In this document: in pieces, positions 59,453 to 64,000 of the stretch | How positions within the stretch are numbered: position 1 is the first letter of the stretch | Layout of the letters: each line of letters opens with the position of its first letter | The notes under the pieces: generated by a model | What the model saw: only the letters and a program-made list of their open reading frames with translations | Told to the model about the DNA's origin: nothing | Databases searched by the model: none | From: Fodinibius salsisoli | GTDB lineage: Bacteria; Bacteroidota; Rhodothermia; Balneolales; Balneolaceae | Assembly: GCF_026229185.1 (NCBI RefSeq) | Contig: NZ_JAGGJA010000003.1 | Coordinates: forward strand, 124,001 to 188,000 | DNA length: 64,000 nt | Reading direction: 5' to 3' | Translations under genes and position numbers: made by a program

Positions 59453-59947
59453 ATGGATTTAAAAGTTATTGAAAACCTTCTGGAACTTATTGCTGAAAGC
59501 GAAGTCAATGAAGTTTCCATCGAAGAAGGAGATTTTAAAATTAAAGTAAAGAAAAAAGCAGAAGCTGAGGAGCAAGCGGTGCCTCAACAAATACCTGTGC
59601 AATACCAGGTCCCTGCCCAGCAGGCACAGCCGCAACCCGCTCCACAACAGACGGCACAACCGGCTCAGTCCGAACAGCCATCAGCTACGCAAGAAGCTTC
59701 CGATGCCTCATCTGGAAATCAAGTTAAATCTCCTATTGTCGGTACTTTTTACCGTTCACCATCTCCGGACGATGATGCCTTTGTGAAAGTGGGCGACCAT
59801 GTTGAGAAAGGCCAGACACTCTGTATCGTGGAAGCAATGAAGATTATGAATGAGATTGAATCAGATTACTCTGGTGAAGTCAAAGAAATTCTCGTTGATG
59901 ACGCTGAACCGGTAGAATACGATCAACCCCTATTTGTCATTGGGTAA
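59453..59947 (+). CDS. accB: Biotin carboxyl carrier protein of acetyl-CoA carboxylase
   Basis: Carries the biotin used to carboxylate acetyl-CoA in fatty-acid synthesis. The start is the ATG at 59453 ([20 protein letters not shown]), 9 bp inside the ORF; 9 bp after the efp stop. Seen: N-terminal helix; a Pro/Gln/Ala-rich linker (about 45-90); the biotinyl domain [35 protein letters not shown] with the biotinylated Lys; ends [13 protein letters not shown]. 164 aa is normal. Confidence 0.95.
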   Translation: MDLKVIENLLELIAESEVNEVSIEEGDFKIKVKKKAEAEEQAVPQQIPVQYQVPAQQAQPQPAPQQTAQPAQSEQPSATQEASDASSGNQVKSPIVGTFYRSPSPDDDAFVKVGDHVEKGQTLCIVEAMKIMNEIESDYSGEVKEILVDDAEPVEYDQPLFVIG

Positions 59948-59961
59948 AACAGATATAATTC

Positions 59962-61311
59962 ATGTTTAATAAAATTCTTGTCGCCAACAGAGGCGAAATC
60001 GCTCTTCGAATTATTCGTACATGTAAAGAGATGGGGATTAAGACCGTCGCGGTTTATTCAACCGCCGATGCCGATAGTCTTCATGTAAAGTTTGCTGATG
60101 AGGCTGTCTGCATTGGTCCACCGGCCAGCAAGGAAAGCTATCTTAAAATTCCAAGCCTCCTCGCTGCTGCCGAAATCACCAATGCAGAGGCCATCCATCC
60201 CGGCTATGGCTTCCTTTCTGAAAAGGCAGAATTCTCTCGCATCTGTGCAGAACACGACATCAAATTCATTGGCCCCTCCCCTGATAGTATTGCTCGTATG
60301 GGGAATAAGACGATGGCCAAGGAAACCATGATCAATAACAACGTACCTGTCGTACCGGGCAGCGACGGTGTGGTTGAAAGCATTGAAGATGCCCGTAAGG
60401 TATGCAATGATATCGGCTATCCCGTTATCATTAAAGCTTCCTCGGGAGGCGGTGGCCGCGGAATGCGGATTGTTCATGAGGAGGAAAACCTGCAGAAATC
60501 ATACAGCATGTGTAAGCAGGAGGCAAAATCGGCTTTCGATGATCCCGATGTGTATATCGAGAAGTTTGTCGAAGATCCTCATCATGTGGAAATCCAGATT
60601 CTGGCTGACCAACACGGCAATGTGATTCATCTTGGCGAGCGGGACTGTTCGTTGCAGCGGAGGCATCAGAAAATTTTGGAAGAATCCCCCTCCCCCCTGA
60701 TGACGCCCGAATTACGGGAAGAAATGGGGCAGTCAGCTATTGATGCGGCTAAATCGGTAGATTACGAAGGTGCCGGGACGGTGGAGTTTTTGGTAGATAA
60801 AGACAAAAACTTCTACTTCATGGAAATGAATACCCGGATCCAGGTAGAGCATCCGGTCACCGAAGAAATTACCAATTATGATTTGGTTGCAGAGCAAATT
60901 AAGGTAGCTATGGGCCAAAAGCTGGAGGACAAAGAGCTGAAGATGCGCGGCCATGCCATAGAATGCCGAATTAACGCAGAAGATCCTGAGCATAACTTTC
61001 GTCCTTCTGCCGGAACCATCGAAGTGTTTCACACCCCCGGTGGTCACAGCGTCCGAGTTGACACTCATGCTTATGCCGGTTATCGGATTCCACCCCATTA
61101 CGATTCCATGATTGCCAAGCTGATTGTAAGTGCTCCCACTCGTGAAGACGCCATAAAACGGATGCGTCGTTCCCTCGAAGAATTTATTATTGAGGGCATT
61201 AAAACAACGATTCCCTATCATATTCAGCTCATGGATGACGAAAACTTCCAGAAAGGAACTTTCAACACCAAATATCTCGAAGAAAAATTCAATTTTAACC
61301 CTGACAAGTAA
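59962..61311 (+). CDS. accC: Acetyl-CoA carboxylase biotin carboxylase
   Basis: ATP-dependent carboxylation of the biotin on AccB. Seen: [39 protein letters not shown]-grasp [77 protein letters not shown]; and [20 protein letters not shown]. 449 aa is normal. 14 bp after accB. Confidence 0.97.
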   Translation: MFNKILVANRGEIALRIIRTCKEMGIKTVAVYSTADADSLHVKFADEAVCIGPPASKESYLKIPSLLAAAEITNAEAIHPGYGFLSEKAEFSRICAEHDIKFIGPSPDSIARMGNKTMAKETMINNNVPVVPGSDGVVESIEDARKVCNDIGYPVIIKASSGGGGRGMRIVHEEENLQKSYSMCKQEAKSAFDDPDVYIEKFVEDPHHVEIQILADQHGNVIHLGERDCSLQRRHQKILEESPSPLMTPELREEMGQSAIDAAKSVDYEGAGTVEFLVDKDKNFYFMEMNTRIQVEHPVTEEITNYDLVAEQIKVAMGQKLEDKELKMRGHAIECRINAEDPEHNFRPSAGTIEVFHTPGGHSVRVDTHAYAGYRIPPHYDSMIAKLIVSAPTREDAIKRMRRSLEEFIIEGIKTTIPYHIQLMDDENFQKGTFNTKYLEEKFNFNPDK

Positions 61312-61329
61312 TTCATAACCCATAGTATT

Positions 61330-61710
61330 ATGAGCCACCCACAGGATCTTAAATATACTAAAGAACACGAGTGGATTCGTGACAACGGCGATAACACCGC
61401 GACCATCGGCGTAACAGATTTCGCCCAGAGTGAGCTGGGTGATATCGTTTTTGTGGAACTGGAACCGGAAGGAACTGAGTTTGAAAAAGACGAGGTCTTC
61501 GGTACTGTAGAGGCCGTAAAGACGGTTTCAGAGCTTTTCGCTCCCGTTGATGGTGAAATCCTTGAAATTAATGACGCCCTTGAGGCCGAGCCTGAGCTTG
61601 TCAATGACGATCCTTACGGCGATGGCTGGATGGTTAAGGTTTCTTTATCGGATACCGCTCAGCTCGATGCGTTAATGTCTGCCGATGAGTATGACGAAAT
61701 TGTAAGCTAA
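61330..61710 (+). CDS. gcvH: Glycine cleavage system H protein
   Basis: Lipoyl carrier of the glycine cleavage system (also a lipoate relay). Seen: KYTKEHEWIRDNGDNTATIG, the lipoyl Lys (about K64) in FGTVEAVKTVSELFAPVDGE, and LVNDDPYGDGWMVKVSLSD. 126 aa is normal. It follows accC by 18 bp, away from gcvT or gcvP. Strong terminator follows. Confidence 0.95.
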   Translation: MSHPQDLKYTKEHEWIRDNGDNTATIGVTDFAQSELGDIVFVELEPEGTEFEKDEVFGTVEAVKTVSELFAPVDGEILEINDALEAEPELVNDDPYGDGWMVKVSLSDTAQLDALMSADEYDEIVS

Positions 61711-61721
61711 CTTAACTTCTC

Positions 61722-61748
61722 AGCATCCGGCAAAGGATGCTTTTTTAT
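61722..61748 (+). terminator. Factor-independent terminator after gcvH
   Basis: AGCATCC (61722-61728), a 6-base loop GGCAAA, GGATGCT (61735-61741), then TTTTTATTT. It ends the efp-acc-gcvH operon 12 bp after the gcvH stop; guaA begins 14 bases later. Confidence 0.85.
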
Positions 61749-61761
61749 TTATTTTTCACCT

Positions 61762-63312
61762 ATGCAACATCGACCCTCTGACTGGATTCTCATACTTGAT
61801 TACGGCTCTCAGTACACACAACTAATAGCTCGACGGGTTCGAGAGCTCAGCGTCTATTGTGAAATTCATCCCTTCAATAAAGATTTATCCGACTTTAAAG
61901 ACCAGCCTCCTCAGGGCATCATCCTATCCGGCGGACCTAAAAGTGTTAATGATGAGGACGCCCCTGGTCTTAATACTGAAATTTTTGGGTGGGACGTTCC
62001 CGTCCTTGGTATTTGTTATGGCCTGCAGATCTTGGCACACGTTGAAATTCCGGGTAGCGTTGAAAAAGCAGATCGTCGGGAATTCGGGCGTTCTGATCTC
62101 ATCGTAGATGACAGTACGGACTTATTTCAGAATATCCCGCAGGAATCGGTGGTCTGGATGAGTCATGGTGATCATATAAAAGAACTGTCTGCGGACTACG
62201 AAATTATCGCTCACACCGATAATGCAAGAGTAGCCGCCGTACGCCATAAACAAAAGCAGCTGTTTGGTGTTCAGTTTCATCCCGAAGTCGTTCATACCGT
62301 CTATGGGAAGCAGATCGTAAGAAATTTCGTCAATAAAATTTGTAAGCTCGAAGGAACGTGGACGGCGCAGTCTTTTATAGAGTCAACGGTGGAAGAGATT
62401 CGCGAACGAGTGGGAGATGCTCGTGTTCTTTGTGGGCTTAGCGGCGGGGTTGATTCTACCGTTGTCGCCACACTGGTCCATAAAGCTATTGGGGACCAGC
62501 TGCAGTGTATCTTTGTAGATAACGGCTTACTTCGTAAAAATGAATTCCAGGATGTACTGGATCTATATGAAGAAGAACTACATTTGCCCGTTAAAGGAGT
62601 AGACGCCTCAGATCGTTTTTTAGATGGTCTTGAAGGAGTTTTTGATCCTGAAAAAAAACGCAAGATTATCGGCAACATATTCATTGATGTCTTTGATGAT
62701 ATCGTTGAAGGAGATAATGATTTTAAATTTTTAGCCCAGGGAACCCTTTATCCTGACGTTATTGAAAGCATCTCATTTAAAGGACCTTCGGCTACCATCA
62801 AGTCTCATCATAATGTAGGCGGACTTCCCGAAGAAATGAACTTAGCGCTTGTAGAGCCGGTTCGAGAACTGTTTAAAGACGAAGTTCGTAATGTGGGTCG
62901 GCAATTGGGCATCCCGGATCACTTTATTAAGCGTCATCCCTTCCCTGGTCCTGGACTCGGAATCCGTATTATTTCTGATGTTACCAAAGAAAAATTAGAC
63001 CTGTTACGCGAAGTCGATGACATCTTCATCAGTGAGCTACGTCAACAAGACCTTTACGATGAAGTTTGGCAAGCATTAGCCGTCTTATTACCAGTTCAAA
63101 GTGTCGGAGTGATGGGCGATGAGCGCACCTATGAATTTACGGCCGCTCTACGTGCCGTAACCAGTGTGGATGGCATGACCGCAGATTGGGCCCACCTGCC
63201 TCATCCTTTTTTGGCTCACGTATCCAATCGAATCATTAATGAGGTCCCGGGTATCAACCGTGTAGTCTACGATGTCAGTTCTAAACCTCCTTCCACTATT
63301 GAGTGGGAATAA
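61762..63312 (+). CDS. guaA: GMP synthase (glutamine-hydrolysing)
   Basis: Converts XMP to GMP with glutamine and ATP. Seen: class-I glutaminase [16 protein letters not shown], nucleophile Cys85 in GICYGLQIL, and the His/Glu pair in [15 protein letters not shown]-pyrophosphatase [26 protein letters not shown]; the dimer domain with [37 protein letters not shown]; and [11 protein letters not shown] as the C terminus. 516 aa is normal. Confidence 0.97.
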   Translation: MQHRPSDWILILDYGSQYTQLIARRVRELSVYCEIHPFNKDLSDFKDQPPQGIILSGGPKSVNDEDAPGLNTEIFGWDVPVLGICYGLQILAHVEIPGSVEKADRREFGRSDLIVDDSTDLFQNIPQESVVWMSHGDHIKELSADYEIIAHTDNARVAAVRHKQKQLFGVQFHPEVVHTVYGKQIVRNFVNKICKLEGTWTAQSFIESTVEEIRERVGDARVLCGLSGGVDSTVVATLVHKAIGDQLQCIFVDNGLLRKNEFQDVLDLYEEELHLPVKGVDASDRFLDGLEGVFDPEKKRKIIGNIFIDVFDDIVEGDNDFKFLAQGTLYPDVIESISFKGPSATIKSHHNVGGLPEEMNLALVEPVRELFKDEVRNVGRQLGIPDHFIKRHPFPGPGLGIRIISDVTKEKLDLLREVDDIFISELRQQDLYDEVWQALAVLLPVQSVGVMGDERTYEFTAALRAVTSVDGMTADWAHLPHPFLAHVSNRIINEVPGINRVVYDVSSKPPSTIEWE

Positions 63313-63372
63313 GTCAGAACAAAACAGGCTACATCAGGTTTAATAATGTAGGAATATTCAACTTTTGATATT

Positions 63373-64000
63373 ATGGAATCATATAGTCCGTATTTGGATA
63401 AGGTCCAAGCAGTACTGTTTTTGTTTATCTGCGTACTATTTGTTGGTACCGCCTCTCCCAAGCTTGTAAGTGGACAATCTTTTGATGAAGGAATCCAACT
63501 ATACCAAGACGGAGAATATGCCAAAGCTGCTGCCCTATTTGATAAGATCCACACAAATAGAGGACTTTTGTTTGCCGGTAAAGCCTATTGGAATAGCCAA
63601 GATTTCAATACCGCCCGGAGTCGCTTACTGAAAGTAGCCGATGTAACGCCCCCACAACTTGCCTACGAGGCTACCTATACCCTCAGCCTGATTGATATAA
63701 GGCAAAAAAAGTATGGTGATGCCTTACCCAAGCTATTTAGGCTTACCCAGCAGCAGGATATGCCTCAAATAGCAACCCAAAGCCAAGAGCTTTACGAGGG
63801 GCTTCTACTGTATCTTACCTATAATCAGCGGCTGGAGATAATGCAGACGAGTGTCCCGGATACCATTTTATTTGATCTGACAGCCAATGCAATGGGACGA
63901 GTAGACTACAACTCAGCACAGATTTTGGTTACCAAAATGAAGAATATGGTGGATGATATCCCCTCTTCTCAAATCGATGAGCTCACCTCTCTCATAGAAA
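63373..64000 (+). CDS. Secreted TPR protein, cut by the window edge
   Basis: Open frame from the ATG at 63373 to the end of the window (209 codons seen, no stop). It begins with a membrane-targeting stretch (VLFLFICVLFVGTASPKLVS) and then TPR-like repeats: GIQLYQDGEYAKAAALFDKI, GKAYWNSQDFNTARSRLLKV, YTLSLIDIRQKKYGDALPKL. Proteins with this start in related genomes continue into a periplasmic-binding-protein/LpoA-like domain, but that part is outside the window. 60 bp after guaA. Confidence 0.75.
   Translation, partial: MESYSPYLDKVQAVLFLFICVLFVGTASPKLVSGQSFDEGIQLYQDGEYAKAAALFDKIHTNRGLLFAGKAYWNSQDFNTARSRLLKVADVTPPQLAYEATYTLSLIDIRQKKYGDALPKLFRLTQQQDMPQIATQSQELYEGLLLYLTYNQRLEIMQTSVPDTILFDLTANAMGRVDYNSAQILVTKMKNMVDDIPSSQIDELTSLIE

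Noticed and set aside
60733-61368. A 211-aa minus-strand frame inside accC
   Set aside because: Antisense to accC and gcvH start; composition is that of a reversed coding strand.

Overview
The window reads as a chromosomal segment from a member of the Bacteroidota/Rhodothermota/Balneolota (FCB) group; my best guess is a Balneolales-type marine or halophilic bacterium. Supporting signs are a type IX secretion (T9SS) C-terminal sorting domain, families typical of this group (DUF4402, DUF2480, DUF4920, DUF5777), a sufBCDS-nifU-sufA-DUF2480 locus, an ECF sigma factor followed by a membrane protein with a beta-barrel domain, weak Shine-Dalgarno sequences with several GTG/TTG starts, and promoters of the TTG-N20-TAnnTTTG type. 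There is no rRNA, tRNA, CRISPR array, prophage or intact transposase that I can see.

Layout. 27-9209 (minus) is a compact chaperone-usher-like pilus locus: a glycine-rich T9SS-domain protein, four small pilin-like proteins (at least two clearly DUF4402), a PapD-like chaperone and an usher. 9448-13228 (minus) holds a peroxiredoxin, a membrane protein, a DinB-like protein, NuoI and the GTPase Der. 13312-19027 (plus) holds a small membrane protein, thymidine kinase and a nucleoside transporter (salvage pair), two peptidyl-prolyl isomerase-type chaperones (one SurA), a strong terminator, and a decayed Nramp metal-transporter pseudogene. 19037-23638 (minus) is fni - polyprenyl synthase - bamD - nadD - LD-carboxypeptidase. 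24013-27759 (minus) holds a GNAT protein, M15 peptidase, SH3 lipoprotein, SDR enzyme and a small outer-membrane protein, with two non-coding repeat elements between them. 27983-34415 (minus) is the complete SUF iron-sulfur assembly operon, preceded by two palindromes.

34889-41253 (minus) runs greA - ugd - UDP-xylose synthase - Nudix - Omp85-like barrel - a lipoprotein with a caspase-like fold whose catalytic His and Cys are both replaced. 41583-46500 (plus) is an ECF sigma factor, a transmembrane protein with a beta-barrel domain, and a four-gene set (secreted-repeat lipoprotein, cytochrome-like lipoprotein, YceI, DUF5777 barrel) that looks like a regulated envelope redox module. 46653-52899 holds an rRNA/tRNA methyltransferase, a frameshifted Gfo/Idh/MocA gene, a DUF4920 protein, a GH43 glycosidase, an NAD(P)-binding protein and an alcohol dehydrogenase; its spacers are rich in repeats. 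53516-64000 (plus) carries metG, two tandem sodium-dependent transporters, efp-accB-accC-gcvH, guaA and the start of a TPR protein cut by the window edge.

Most interesting points: the chaperone-usher locus that includes a polyglycine T9SS cargo protein; the pseudo-caspase operon; the sigma/barrel/redox cassette; the twin palindromes before sufB; and at least two families of MITE-like or REP-like intergenic repeats, none accompanied by a transposase in this window.
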